Source: Sphingopyxis fribergensis
Lineage (GTDB): Bacteria; Pseudomonadota; Alphaproteobacteria; Sphingomonadales; Sphingomonadaceae
Direction of reading: 5' to 3'
Length of the DNA stretch: 64,000 nt
Assembly: GCF_000803645.1 (NCBI RefSeq)
Contig: NZ_CP009123.1
Coordinates: 62,001-126,000 of the forward strand
The position numbers and the translations under genes are program-made. Below, piece after piece: positions 51,156 through 60,416 of the stretch; position 1 is the stretch's first letter; every line of letters starts with the position of its first letter. The notes under the pieces were generated by a model. That model was not told the origin of the DNA. It ran no database searches and saw only the letters and a list, made by a program, of their open reading frames with translations.

Positions 51156-52225
51156 ACGAAGATAATGATACGCCAAAGCGGCCCGGTAATCTGAGGGACG
51201 AGGCCGCTGAATGGTTTGCGATCATGCGCGGCCCGGATGCCGATGCGCGCCGCGAAGAGTTCGAAGCATGGCTCGCACGAGGTGCCCTGCATCGAACAGC
51301 CTATAACAAGATCGCGGAGACGTTCAGTATCGGGAAGGGGCTGAAGGAGGATGCGCCGGACGACGCTGACTCTGCCGCGCCGAGTCCTACCAGTCAGAAG
51401 CCCGGAAAACTGAAAATGGCCGGGCTTGCACTGGGCCTCGTCGGCGCGGCGGCGGCGCTCTATCTCGGCGTGGTTTCGCCCGGCAAGCTCAAGAAGGACG
51501 GTCCCGAGATCGCCAATAGCAGTACCACCGGTGGGACCTCGAGCCAGCTGCAGAGCAAGCTCGGTGAGATCCGGGAAGTGCAGTTGCCGGACGGATCGCA
51601 CGTGACGCTCGATACCGATAGCCTTGTGCTGACCAAATTTGACCGGGACCTGCGTGATGTTCGGTTGGTACGCGGTCGTGCCCGGTTCAATGTAGAGAAG
51701 GACAATCGGCCGTTCGTCGTGGCAGCGGGAAATGGGACCATAACCGCGCTGGGAACAAGCTTCGACGTTGGCCTGGCTCGCGACGAGCGGGTCACGGTCC
51801 AACTCTTCGAAGGCTCGGTCGACGTCCGAGTTCGAAGAGATCTGTCTGCGGCCGAAACGCCAGTCCGGCTTGCCCCTGGTCAGCAGCTGATTTTCCGGGC
51901 CGAGAAAGCGGCGGCCCCGATTCAGGTGACCAATGCGCCCGTTACCGATCGGCGTTGGCCCGAAGGGGTCAGGGAGTATGACGGCGTGCGGCTCGGCGAT
52001 GTCCTCGGGGAAGCGAACCGCTACGCGACCGGGCCTATTTTGGTGGCGGCCGCAGACGTCAGCGACAGAAAAGTTTCAGGCACGTACCGCATTCGAGATG
52101 TCGAGCGGCTAGCCGAGAATCTCGCCGATATGCTTCGCTTGGCTCTCATTCGCGGAAACAATCAGCTGCTTCTCGTCAAGACGTGCCCATCACCGCGGAA
52201 GGAAAACTGCACGCCGCCCTCATAA
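51152..52225 (+). CDS. FecR-type anti-sigma/sensor protein
   Basis: The 357-residue product has an N-terminal DUF4880 domain (RDEAAEWFAIMRGPDADARR, EEFEAWLARGALHRTAYNKI), one membrane segment (LKMAGLALGLVGAAAALYLG, residues about 88-107) and a periplasmic FecR domain (REVQLPDGSHVTLDTDSLVL, GRARFNVEKDNRPFVVAAGN, VTVQLFEGSVDVRV), ending in a DUF4974/STN-like part. It would hold the sigma factor at the membrane and read the receptor's STN domain. Confidence 0.92.
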   Translation: MNEDNDTPKRPGNLRDEAAEWFAIMRGPDADARREEFEAWLARGALHRTAYNKIAETFSIGKGLKEDAPDDADSAAPSPTSQKPGKLKMAGLALGLVGAAAALYLGVVSPGKLKKDGPEIANSSTTGGTSSQLQSKLGEIREVQLPDGSHVTLDTDSLVLTKFDRDLRDVRLVRGRARFNVEKDNRPFVVAAGNGTITALGTSFDVGLARDERVTVQLFEGSVDVRVRRDLSAAETPVRLAPGQQLIFRAEKAAAPIQVTNAPVTDRRWPEGVREYDGVRLGDVLGEANRYATGPILVAAADVSDRKVSGTYRIRDVERLAENLADMLRLALIRGNNQLLLVKTCPSPRKENCTPPS

Positions 52226-52291
52226 TTCGAGAGACCGACTCGTCGCTTCCCCAACACCGGCGCGCTCGCCGGGGACAGGGAGGCGAAATTC

Positions 52292-54886
52292 ATGTCAGTA
52301 AGGGGCCAAATCTTTACGTCCGCGATTGCGATCAGTGCGGCGCTGGTTTGCACACCCGCGGCCGCGCAGTCTGAGCAGCGCCGCGGTTATCAACTCGAAG
52401 CCCAGGATTTGGGTTCTGCATTGCGCGCGGTCGGGCGAACGTCGAACAGCGAGATATTCTTCGAGACGGAGATCGTAGACGGAAAGCGAGCGCCAGCCCT
52501 GAAAGGGCAATACACGCCCCGCGAGGCCGTAGAAGCTCTGATCCAAGGGACGAACCTCGTCATCCTCGAACGGCGAGGGGCGATCATTATCCGTGAGCGA
52601 TTTCCCGCGTCGCAAGCGGCAGTGAACGATAGCAGCGGTCAAAGCGAGATTATCGTTACCGGATCGCGCATTCGCGGGGGCCCTGCGACGTCCCCCATCA
52701 CGAGCATCTCTCGACGAGATGCGGAGCGGGCGGGTCAAACCGACCTCGGTCAAGTGATCCGCGATCTCCCGCAGAACTTCTCGGGCGGTCAGAATCCCAC
52801 GATCGCGCCGACGGGCCAAGGCAGTTTTTCGAACGTCTCCGGTTCTTCGACTCTCAATCTGCGAGGTCTGGGCCCAGATGCGTCGCTGACGCTTTTGAAC
52901 GGTCATCGCGTCGCATTCGATGCCATCAGTCAAGGCATCGATATCTCGGCAATACCGCTGGCGGCGATTGAGCGCGTTGATGTGATAACCGACGGCGCAT
53001 CGGCACTCTATGGCTCGGACGCGGTAGCCGGCGTCGCCAATATTATTCTCAGGCGCAGCTTTGACCGGTTGTTCACTTCCGCGCGGATCGGCGCCGCGAC
53101 AGAGGGTGGAGCCTTTGCGCAGCAATATAGCGCTGTAGGAGGTCCTTCGTGGAACGGTGGTAGCGTTATGCTCGCCGGCGACTTCTCCCGAACTGGCGAA
53201 ATCAAAGGACGACAGCGATCCTATACCAGCAACCTTCTTCCCGACTCCACTGTCTTGCCCGGTCAAAAGCAATTGAGCATCGTCCTCGCAGGCAGGCAGG
53301 AAATCTCCGATAGAAGTGTCTTCGAGATTGACGGCCACTTTACGCATCGCACGACGGCGCGCTGTATTTCGCCGACCAGTGCCGCCGTTTCGATAAGCTG
53401 CTACCGGCAAGGGAGTGTTGTCGCCTCGGGCGTCGACAGTTGGTCTGTGTCCCCGGCATTCCGCTTTTCACTGCCCTCGGGTTGGAATCTGAATATCCTA
53501 GGAACTTACAGCCAGAGCAACAACACGATCTCGAATCTCACATATGCCGGCGGCCTCGAGACAATGCGCGTTTTGCCCAATTATGATAATAGCTTGAGGT
53601 CGGGCGAAGCTGGCGCAGAGGGGCCAATTTTTGGTTTGCCCGGCGGCGACGCAAGATTGGCCATCGGGGCGGGTTATCGCTCCAATCGTCTTCGCGTCGA
53701 TTCTCGCCGAATTGTTGGTGGCGTTGAGGCGCCGATCGATGTTTTTCGTGAATCGCGCGAAGTCTTGTTCGGCTACGGCGAAGTGTCGTTGCCGCTGATT
53801 TCAGAGACAAATGCGGTCGCCTTCGCAAGCAAACTGCAGGTGAATGGCGCAATCCGCATCGAGGATCATAGGGGAATCGACCGTGTTACGACGCCGAAGC
53901 TGGGGCTGATTTACGCGCCCATCAACGGGTTAGAACTCAAAGCAAATTGGGGCAGATCGTTCAAGGTTCCGACGCTCTTCCAGACGGGCCAAACGACGAA
54001 TGCACAGTTGGTGCCGGGGTTCATTTTCAACCCCGCGCCCGCAAACGCCAATCCCGTGCTCTTGGTATTTGGCGGCAATGGGAACCTTCAGCCGGAACGT
54101 GCGACCACATTAAGTCTGTCATCGTCGATCGAGCCCGCGGGCCTCCCCGGGCTGAGGATCGACTTGGGATACTTCAGAATTCGATATAAAAATCGCGTCG
54201 CGGAGCCGATTTCTCCGGTGACAAGTGCATTGCTCCAGGTGTTTGGCGACTTTGTAGCGCTCAATCCATCGGCGACAGACGTGCTCTCGAGCGTCGACGG
54301 CCTTACCGGCACATTCGCAAATTTTACAGGCGCCCCCTTCGATCCCGGCGCGGTCGCAGCGATCGTCAACGATCAGCTCCAGAATATATCTCTGCAATCG
54401 GCCGAAGGTTTCGACGGATCAGTGAGTTTTCTCCATGATCTTGGAGACGACAGGACGTTGTCATTCAAGGGCGCGCTGAGCTACCTCGATAGCTCTCGGC
54501 GGATAACGACCGCTCTTCCGTCCATGCCGCAAGCGGGCTTGATATTTCAGCCGCCACACTGGCGCGGAAGAATGAGTGCGAGCTGGGAGGAAGCCAATTT
54601 CGTTCTGAGTGCGTCCGGATCATTTGTTGGCGGCACCAAAGACAATCGATTCCAGCCGAGTGCGAGAGTGCAATCCTTTGTGACTTTCGACACTGTCGCG
54701 ACGTTCCGAAGCGCGAGGGCGAGCGGCCCACTGTCGGGCACGAATTTGACCATCGCTATTCAAAATTTGTTCAATGAGAAGCCCAGCCTCATTCGAACGG
54801 TCGATCCGGCGGCATTCCGATATGACTCGATCAATCATTCGCCATTTGGGAGGGTAATAAGCCTGACGTTGTCGAAGGCTTGGTGA
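52292..54886 (+). CDS. TonB-dependent receptor with STN domain, probable lasso peptide receptor
   Basis: The 864-residue receptor has a signal peptide (FTSAIAISAALVCTPAAAQ), then an STN domain (residues 30-105: YQLEAQDLGSALRAVGRTSN, APALKGQYTPREAVEALIQG) that signals to FecR. The plug follows (SEIIVTGSRIRGGPATSPI, STLNLRGLGPDASLTLLNGH, IERVDVITDGASALYGSDAV), then the barrel with the terminal strand GRVISLTLSKAW. The isopeptidase gene starts one base after its stop, which ties uptake to lasso opening. Confidence 0.92.
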   Translation: MSVRGQIFTSAIAISAALVCTPAAAQSEQRRGYQLEAQDLGSALRAVGRTSNSEIFFETEIVDGKRAPALKGQYTPREAVEALIQGTNLVILERRGAIIIRERFPASQAAVNDSSGQSEIIVTGSRIRGGPATSPITSISRRDAERAGQTDLGQVIRDLPQNFSGGQNPTIAPTGQGSFSNVSGSSTLNLRGLGPDASLTLLNGHRVAFDAISQGIDISAIPLAAIERVDVITDGASALYGSDAVAGVANIILRRSFDRLFTSARIGAATEGGAFAQQYSAVGGPSWNGGSVMLAGDFSRTGEIKGRQRSYTSNLLPDSTVLPGQKQLSIVLAGRQEISDRSVFEIDGHFTHRTTARCISPTSAAVSISCYRQGSVVASGVDSWSVSPAFRFSLPSGWNLNILGTYSQSNNTISNLTYAGGLETMRVLPNYDNSLRSGEAGAEGPIFGLPGGDARLAIGAGYRSNRLRVDSRRIVGGVEAPIDVFRESREVLFGYGEVSLPLISETNAVAFASKLQVNGAIRIEDHRGIDRVTTPKLGLIYAPINGLELKANWGRSFKVPTLFQTGQTTNAQLVPGFIFNPAPANANPVLLVFGGNGNLQPERATTLSLSSSIEPAGLPGLRIDLGYFRIRYKNRVAEPISPVTSALLQVFGDFVALNPSATDVLSSVDGLTGTFANFTGAPFDPGAVAAIVNDQLQNISLQSAEGFDGSVSFLHDLGDDRTLSFKGALSYLDSSRRITTALPSMPQAGLIFQPPHWRGRMSASWEEANFVLSASGSFVGGTKDNRFQPSARVQSFVTFDTVATFRSARASGPLSGTNLTIAIQNLFNEKPSLIRTVDPAAFRYDSINHSPFGRVISLTLSKAW

Positions 54887-54887
54887 C

Positions 54888-57002
54888 GTGTCGTTCCCAA
54901 AGCGCTTCGCCGCGACATTGATGGCCGGGGCAGCGGGCGTCCTCCCACATTCCGCGCTCGCCGCCGATGTCTGCGCGAGATTGGCGCCACCAGCACAGAA
55001 GGAGATTCGTAGCGGTCTCGTCACGCCCGAGCTGCTTGCGCAGCTACGTGATATTGGGCCGGCGACGTTGCCAGACCGCCGCCGAAAGCTGTTCACCATA
55101 TCGCCTGACGGAAAATGGGTGGCGTTTTTCCTCCATCGAGGATTTCCAAACGAAAATGTGTACTGTGCCGGACTGGCTATTCTTTCGCTCGAGAGGCCGG
55201 CAAATGTTCGGATCCTCGATTTTAGCCGCGAACTCATCCGTGACGAACCGCCCAGATATGGTTGGGCGACGTTTCCGATTGGAACTGCCGCGCCAGTTAC
55301 GCCCCGTTGGGAACCGGCGGGGCGCTGGATCGCATATCTGAAACGCGAGCATGGTTTGACTCAGGTGTGGCGTGTCGATGTCGGCACGGGGGCTGCCAGT
55401 CAGGTCACGAATTCTCTCGTGAATGTCGATGACTTCCGGATTACTGAGGACGGACGAACGGTTGTTTATTCGTCCCGCCCAAAATTGCCCGAAAAATCAG
55501 CTGAGATTGATCGGGAAGGATTGAGGGGCTGGCGGTTCGATGCGCGGGCGTTTCCGGTGCGTGGTGCGAGGCCTCAGACGCCCGACGCGGATCGCTTCTT
55601 GACGAGTGTAGATCTTGAAGAGGGGCGGGAACGAGAGGCGCGTGCCGATGAGGCCAATCTGTTTGACATAGCTCGAGGTCTTCCGGGAAACACCACGGCG
55701 TATTCGAGAGCTGCTGGCGGCTCGGAAGCATGGGCGGAAACCATCGACACTCCACTCTTCCCTCCCCTCTATCGCTTGACGGCCAAACGTAACGAAAAGT
55801 CAGAACAGTGCCATTTCAGGGCCTGCGAATTCGATTGGTCCACTTCAGTCTGGTGGAATGACGATGGAACCAGGATTAGATTCACCCGCCGCGAAGGTTG
55901 GGCCAACAGCCTCACCGCCATTTACGAATGGATTCCGGGTCGAGGTGAACCAAAACGCGTTCTCCTCACCAGCAACGCGTTGATCGAATGTCAGCCGATC
56001 GCAGATGACCTGCTCTGCCTGCAGGAGCGGTCGCAACGACCGCGCCATTTCGTGAGACTTCAGCTCGCTGCCGGCCAAATCAAAGAGATATTTGATCCGA
56101 ACCCGGAGTTTTCGAACCTTTCGCTCGGGCGCGTAGAGCGCTTGAATTGGCTCAACGCTAAGAATGTGCCCTTTTATGGGGATCTTGTTTATCCCGTCGG
56201 GTACGAGCCTGGCCGCCGCTACCCGATGGTGATCGTTCAATATCGGACCAAGGGATTTCTTCGCGGGGGTATCGGGGACGAGGTGCCGATCCAAACGCTT
56301 GCCGGAAGAGGCTACTTCATTCTCAGCGTCGACAATCTGACATATGAAGATATCGTCGGGAGAAAACAATCAATCGAGCAACTCGTAGCAGCCTTCAACG
56401 ACGATTTCAGAGGTAGACGGAGTATTTTATCGGCGATCGAAATCGCCACCCGGCGACTGATCGACAAGGGTCTCGTCGATCCGCAGCGTATCGGAATCTC
56501 CGGACTGAGCGATGGATGCACCACAGTTCAGTTTGCCGCGGTAAATAGCCAGCTTTTTTCAGCTGGGTCAGTCTCAGGCTGTGGATGGGAGCCCTTCCAA
56601 GACGCGATCTTGGGGCCAATGATCGCGCAGAACTATCACGAAAGCGGGTGGCCTCGCCTCGCGGACGCGAACCCCGGGTTCTGGTCGAAGATCTCAATCA
56701 CCCTTGATCCCCGACGCGTGAGATTTCCGTTCCTTTTTCAGGCTTCGGACAATGAATATCTAGCGATGGTCGGTAGCCACACGGCGTTAGTTCAAGCAGG
56801 GATCCCCAGCGATCTCTATATTTTTCCGGACGAAGATCACATCAAATGGCAACCCGCGCACCGGTTGGCAGTCTATAGGCGCAATCTCGATTGGTTTGAT
56901 TTCTGGCTAAAGGGCTTGGTGCCGAGCGATCCAGCACGGAAAGCAGAAGCCGAGCGGTGGTCGGAAATGAAGGCATCGTGGAAGAGACCGATTCCAAAGT
57001 AG
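54888..57002 (+). CDS. Lasso peptide isopeptidase (AtxE2-like, prolyl-oligopeptidase fold)
   Basis: The 704-residue product starts with GTG one base after the receptor stop and has a signal peptide (FAATLMAGAAGVLPHSALAA). A beta-propeller part (ISPDGKWVAFFLHRG, WEPAGRWIAYLKREHG) precedes the alpha/beta hydrolase with Ser541 in GISGLSDGCTT, Asp621 in QASDNEYLAM and His651 in DEDHIKWQPAHR. The spacing matches what I remember of AtxE2 (Ser527, Asp610, His638). It would cut the isopeptide bond of the imported lasso peptide in the periplasm. It ends seven bases from the convergent cyclase gene. Confidence 0.9.
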   Translation: MSFPKRFAATLMAGAAGVLPHSALAADVCARLAPPAQKEIRSGLVTPELLAQLRDIGPATLPDRRRKLFTISPDGKWVAFFLHRGFPNENVYCAGLAILSLERPANVRILDFSRELIRDEPPRYGWATFPIGTAAPVTPRWEPAGRWIAYLKREHGLTQVWRVDVGTGAASQVTNSLVNVDDFRITEDGRTVVYSSRPKLPEKSAEIDREGLRGWRFDARAFPVRGARPQTPDADRFLTSVDLEEGREREARADEANLFDIARGLPGNTTAYSRAAGGSEAWAETIDTPLFPPLYRLTAKRNEKSEQCHFRACEFDWSTSVWWNDDGTRIRFTRREGWANSLTAIYEWIPGRGEPKRVLLTSNALIECQPIADDLLCLQERSQRPRHFVRLQLAAGQIKEIFDPNPEFSNLSLGRVERLNWLNAKNVPFYGDLVYPVGYEPGRRYPMVIVQYRTKGFLRGGIGDEVPIQTLAGRGYFILSVDNLTYEDIVGRKQSIEQLVAAFNDDFRGRRSILSAIEIATRRLIDKGLVDPQRIGISGLSDGCTTVQFAAVNSQLFSAGSVSGCGWEPFQDAILGPMIAQNYHESGWPRLADANPGFWSKISITLDPRRVRFPFLFQASDNEYLAMVGSHTALVQAGIPSDLYIFPDEDHIKWQPAHRLAVYRRNLDWFDFWLKGLVPSDPARKAEAERWSEMKASWKRPIPK

Positions 57003-57009
57003 ATTACGA

Positions 57010-58755
57010 TTATGCACGCGACCAATGTGCGGACCAGGCCTCTGCATCCAGAAGGGCCATGATCCGCGGGCAGTCATTCAGCCCATTCCCGCCGCTCGAT
57101 CGACGAAGCGGCTCGATTGCGGAGCGATCGATTATCCCGTGCCCTGCCAGGCGCCCATCGCATAGTCGATCGATTATTTGCGATCGATGCCGATCGATGA
57201 ACTGTGCAATGAAGCCGTCGGGGCTTCCCTTGCCCGCCCTTTCGACTACCTCGCGCGGCAGCACGGATGCAAAAGCACGACGGGCGACCGAACGATCGAC
57301 GCCGCCCTCACAGGATTCCCACGACGGAATGCTTAGGCACAGTTCAACGACCGGCTGAGACAGGAGAGGCGAGATCATTGGCATCGCGAGCTGTTTATCT
57401 CGATGCTCGACGTGGTTCATCGCCTGAAGAATCATCGCAACGTGACCGAGCTTTCCGAGCGGGGCGTCCCGTGGTGGACTTAGCCAGGGGTGCTCGACCG
57501 CTCGGCCTCGCTCGCTTGCGACAACATCCGGGTGCAAATAGTCAGATACGGCGCTCCAGCGCATTTTCTTGGAACGCGAAAACAAAAGCCGGACGGTCTC
57601 GATCAATGCCTCACCGACGCCGGCTCCCGTGATCTGGCATATATCGCGCAGCGTGTTCATAACGCCGGGCGAAAACCCTTCTTTACGGAATCGGTCCGCT
57701 AAGGGTCGCGCGGAATGCGTAAGGTAGAACACATTGTCCCCGCCGGCTCCAACAAAGAAGGCGTCGGCATTTTGTGTAGATGCGGCCTCACGGATTGCAT
57801 GATTGTAGGCTTGTTCATGTGATTTGCCGCACGGGAATGGGATCCCTTCGGCAACAGACCTGTCCAGGTCGATGAGCCGGTCAATATAGGGCATCTCAAT
57901 GAGCTCAGCCCCAAGGGCAGCACTAACCGCACGAGCATACTCCGTCTCGTTTCCGGTCGTGTCAGCGGTCGTCAAGGTCGTGCAAACAAAATCGGAGCCC
58001 GCGCCCGCGAGACAGGCAGCGACTATTGACGAGTCCAATCCACCTGACAGCCCCACCAACGGCCGATTAAAGGATGACCGCCAAGCGGAAAACGTCGATC
58101 CGAGCACGCCGAAAAGGCAATCGGAACTTGGTCCGGATGCGCCGATCGGCTCTATATGGTTCCAAGGATTCCACAGCGGCGTTGCCACCACTCTTGACCC
58201 GACGATCGAGAGTGCGTTTCCTGGGAGCAGCTGCATTATTCCTTCAACCGCTGTATGCTCTGAAGGAAGCTGGTGATGATAGAGGAAACGACTGACAGAC
58301 TTCCAGTTGACCGAGCGGCCAACGACGCCCCAATCAACTAGAATTTCCGCGTCGGACGAAAATGCAATGACGCAGTCAGTCTGACTCCAGTAGCAAGGGA
58401 GGCCCCCAGAGGGTTCGCGCACAACGTTGATGGCATTCTGGTTGATGGCGATGGCGACGAAGTTGCCCCAAAACTCGTCGACGAGGCGGCGTCCGCCGCT
58501 CTCCATCACCGCCAATTCATCGTCATAGGACAAGGCTTTCAGTTGTTGTCCCGGCCCGCGATCGCAAAACAGCTTGCCGATGACAAATCCACGGCCGTTT
58601 GCGACGGTGATGATGTCGTCAGGATCGTTCGTGAAAAGAAAGACGTTCCCTTCCTGGTGTCTCAGTGAAAGATCGGAACGCGAGCAAAATTCGTTGACGT
58701 CGTGATCGGACGGATGATTTCCGACGCATACAAGAAGGAGGTAAGAAAGGCGCAT
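57010..58755 (-). CDS. Lasso peptide cyclase (C protein, asparagine-synthetase-like)
   Basis: The 581-residue protein has a degenerate N-terminal glutaminase-like domain lacking the N-terminal Cys (MRLSYLLLVCVGNHPSDHDV) and an ATP-pyrophosphatase domain with LVGLSGGLDSSIVAACLAGA (SGGLDSS motif, near residue 225), CTTLTTADTTGNETEYARAV, and FFVGAGGDNVFYL. It adenylates the Asp8 side chain and joins it to the core's N-terminal Gly. Its ATG shares one base with the stop of the B gene (TAATG). It would be translated with it. Confidence 0.93.
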   Translation of the reverse strand: MRLSYLLLVCVGNHPSDHDVNEFCSRSDLSLRHQEGNVFLFTNDPDDIITVANGRGFVIGKLFCDRGPGQQLKALSYDDELAVMESGGRRLVDEFWGNFVAIAINQNAINVVREPSGGLPCYWSQTDCVIAFSSDAEILVDWGVVGRSVNWKSVSRFLYHHQLPSEHTAVEGIMQLLPGNALSIVGSRVVATPLWNPWNHIEPIGASGPSSDCLFGVLGSTFSAWRSSFNRPLVGLSGGLDSSIVAACLAGAGSDFVCTTLTTADTTGNETEYARAVSAALGAELIEMPYIDRLIDLDRSVAEGIPFPCGKSHEQAYNHAIREAASTQNADAFFVGAGGDNVFYLTHSARPLADRFRKEGFSPGVMNTLRDICQITGAGVGEALIETVRLLFSRSKKMRWSAVSDYLHPDVVASERGRAVEHPWLSPPRDAPLGKLGHVAMILQAMNHVEHRDKQLAMPMISPLLSQPVVELCLSIPSWESCEGGVDRSVARRAFASVLPREVVERAGKGSPDGFIAQFIDRHRSQIIDRLCDGRLAGHGIIDRSAIEPLRRSSGGNGLNDCPRIMALLDAEAWSAHWSRA

Positions 58756-59408
58756 TATGCCACCAGAATGGGCATAAACATCCGGACCCTATCAGGCTTT
58801 TCGTTGAGGACTGTGGCCCCGCGCTGCACCCAGCAATGCGCTGCAAACGGATCGGTCTGCACGCCCACGACGATCTCGGCCTGTAGTCCACGATTGCGAC
58901 ATGTGGCGACGAGCGCCAAGGAACGCTCCAGACATCGATCATGGCTTCCTACCAGTAGATCAGTAAATTCGAACGCCCGCAGGATGGTCGCGAGCGACGC
59001 TTCGGTGCGTGGTTGCTCAGTCTCAATCACGTTCTTCTTGAGCCTTGCGACGATGCGTTGAAGAGGCCAACGCCTTAGTCGCCTCTTCCAGAGAAGCCGC
59101 GCCACCAATGCTCGGATGGTTTCGATAGGCGATAAGGTGGCGCCACCGTCGTGCGTCGACGTCGGCAATATTGTCGCTACCGGTTTTGGTATGACCGCGT
59201 TTTCGACGACCGCGAGAATCCCGCGCTGCGCCAATTTCGTCAGCTGATGGCTGTCGGCCTCCGACGGATTCTGCTCGGTGATCCAGCGATGAAATGCGTC
59301 GTGATTGCAGTCGGCAAGCGCAATGTAGCGCCCCGAGTGCAGATCGAGAATGATTGTACGGCTTTCTGCAGAACAGAAGCTGAGCCCATCGCGAAGTGCG
59401 TAATTCAT
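58755..59408 (-). CDS. Lasso peptide B protein (RRE plus transglutaminase-like leader peptidase)
   Basis: The 217-residue product combines an N-terminal PqqD-like recognition element (YALRDGLSFCSAESRTIILD, SGRYIALADCNHDAFHRWI) with a C-terminal cysteine protease domain (HDRCLERSLALVATCRNRG with the catalytic Cys, DPFAAHCWVQRGATVLNE with the His). This fused B arrangement is the proteobacterial one. It binds the leader and removes it at the TK-G junction of the precursor. The preceding gap holds a stable hairpin. Confidence 0.92.
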   Translation of the reverse strand: MNYALRDGLSFCSAESRTIILDLHSGRYIALADCNHDAFHRWITEQNPSEADSHQLTKLAQRGILAVVENAVIPKPVATILPTSTHDGGATLSPIETIRALVARLLWKRRLRRWPLQRIVARLKKNVIETEQPRTEASLATILRAFEFTDLLVGSHDRCLERSLALVATCRNRGLQAEIVVGVQTDPFAAHCWVQRGATVLNEKPDRVRMFMPILVA

Positions 59409-59426
59409 AAGTCAGAGTGGCCTGTA

Positions 59427-59457
59427 GGCGCGCGAACCTGAGTAAGATTCACGCGCC
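59427..59457 (-). promoter_or_regulatory. Hairpin between precursor and B genes
   Basis: On the minus strand GGCGCGTGAA pairs with TTCGCGCGCC over ten positions, one being a G-T pair, with an 11-base loop. It lies 19 bases before the B start and 8 bases past the precursor stop. As in other lasso clusters it probably protects or partly terminates the message so that more precursor than enzyme is made. Confidence 0.65.
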
Positions 59458-59464
59458 CAACGGC

Positions 59465-59593
59465 TCAATCGTCCGAAAGACCGGCGCGGGGAAGCTGTCC
59501 GCCGACGCCGTCGGTCAGAATCTCGCCGACACCTTTGGTTTCCTCGGTGACGGCGCCGAGATCGATGAGATCGTCATTCTGTTCGTGGTTCAT
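59465..59593 (-). CDS. Lasso peptide precursor, 42 residues
   Basis: ATG follows GGAGA by seven bases. The leader is MNHEQNDDLIDLGAVTEETK (20 residues), ending in the required Thr at position -2. The core begins with Gly1 and has Asp8 as ring acceptor: ring GVGEILTD, tail GVGGQLPRAGLSDD, 22 residues in all. The YxxP-type leader motif is absent, but DLGAVTEETK resembles leaders of caulonodin/astexin-type precursors. The core's Asp8 ring and DD end resemble syanodin I as I recall it. The gene order is GntR, precursor, B, C. By hand calculation the lariat's monoisotopic mass is about 2107.05 Da. Confidence 0.9.
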   Translation of the reverse strand: MNHEQNDDLIDLGAVTEETKGVGEILTDGVGGQLPRAGLSDD

Positions 59594-59619
59594 GAGATTC
59601 TCTCCATTCGCTTTCGATC

Positions 59620-59634
59620 GCTGCGGAACGCAGC
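59620..59634. promoter_or_regulatory. Short palindrome upstream of the lasso precursor
   Basis: GCTGCG-GAA-CGCAGC is a six-base-pair inverted repeat with a three-base spacer, 27 bases before the precursor ATG. It could be a regulator-binding site or a leader hairpin; no test is possible from sequence. Confidence 0.35.
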
Positions 59635-59762
59635 ATTGCGAATGTTAGTGAGGCTCTCCCTGATCAGCGACGCGATAAGGCCCCGGATATGGGAGCGCTT
59701 TGGGTGATCCGCTCGGACAAAGTCGAACTGCTCGCAGGAGTGGTTTCATTATCATTGCAGAA

Positions 59763-60416
59763 TCAATATGAAAGATCGTCGCAGTGAGGACTCCCCACGG
59801 CCGCGGCAATTTCAATTACGCGTCGCAGACGCCGGCGATGATAGGCCCAAATCGACCGGACGAGGTCTGGCCATCGACCTTCTACGGTCAAGGCCTGCAC
59901 CGCCCTAAGCTCGTCCGCCACGCCATTGAGAACCGCGGGCTCCCTCAACCTCGCGACGCTGAGTCGCTCACCAGCAGACGCGACCGCGCAGGCAAGTTCA
60001 CCGCTTGGAGATACTGCCGCAATTGCTGAAAACAGGCGAGCCGTCGCAGCCGCAAGGCTGGCCGGCGTTGTCAGCTCCGGAAGAGGATCGATGGCCATCT
60101 GCACGGCTGACTTGGCATCGATGCGTTTCGGATTCAGGGCACTGCGAACGAGCTGGCCATGCCAAAAGTACAGGTCTCGCAGTTCGGCGACACCGACATT
60201 TGGTATTTCGTAGCCGCCTCCGGCGTGCAGTGAGAGCAGGCGTTCGCCAACAAGCTGGGAAGCTGCATTCCGGATCGGCGTTACGCTCGTACCATAGTCA
60301 TCGGCCAGCGATCGCTCGATCAGCGTGGTGCGCGGCGCGAAGCGGCCACGAAGGATATCGTCCTTCAGGAGCGCGTATACGCGAGACGATGTAGCGGGGC
60401 TGGAAAGCATCATGGC
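59763..60416 (-). CDS. GntR-family regulator of the lasso cluster (FadR-like)
   Basis: The start is placed at 60416, before MLSSPATSSRVYALLKDDIL; an ATG at 60494 would add 26 residues with no family features. The winged helix reads RVYALLKDDILRGRFAPRTT, LIERSLADDYGTSVTPIRNA, GGYEIPNVGVAELRDLYFW. The all-helical C-terminal domain is shorter than typical FCD and lacks the usual His cluster, so ligand binding is uncertain. It precedes the precursor on the same strand by 169 bases. Such GntR genes commonly border sphingomonad lasso clusters, I believe. Confidence 0.8.
   Translation of the reverse strand, partial: AMMLSSPATSSRVYALLKDDILRGRFAPRTTLIERSLADDYGTSVTPIRNAASQLVGERLLSLHAGGGYEIPNVGVAELRDLYFWHGQLVRSALNPKRIDAKSAVQMAIDPLPELTTPASLAAATARLFSAIAAVSPSGELACAVASAGERLSVARLREPAVLNGVADELRAVQALTVEGRWPDLVRSIWAYHRRRLRRVIEIAAAVGSPHCDDLSY

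Noticed and set aside
52295..53410. 371-codon minus-strand frame under the TonB receptor
   Set aside because: Antisense shadow; the plus strand has a clear signal peptide, STN and plug domain in the same place.
59641..59762. Possible second lasso precursor upstream of the first
   Set aside because: The only frame there (starting MIMKPLLRAV) has no Thr-x-Gly junction and no Asp or Glu at ring positions 7-9.
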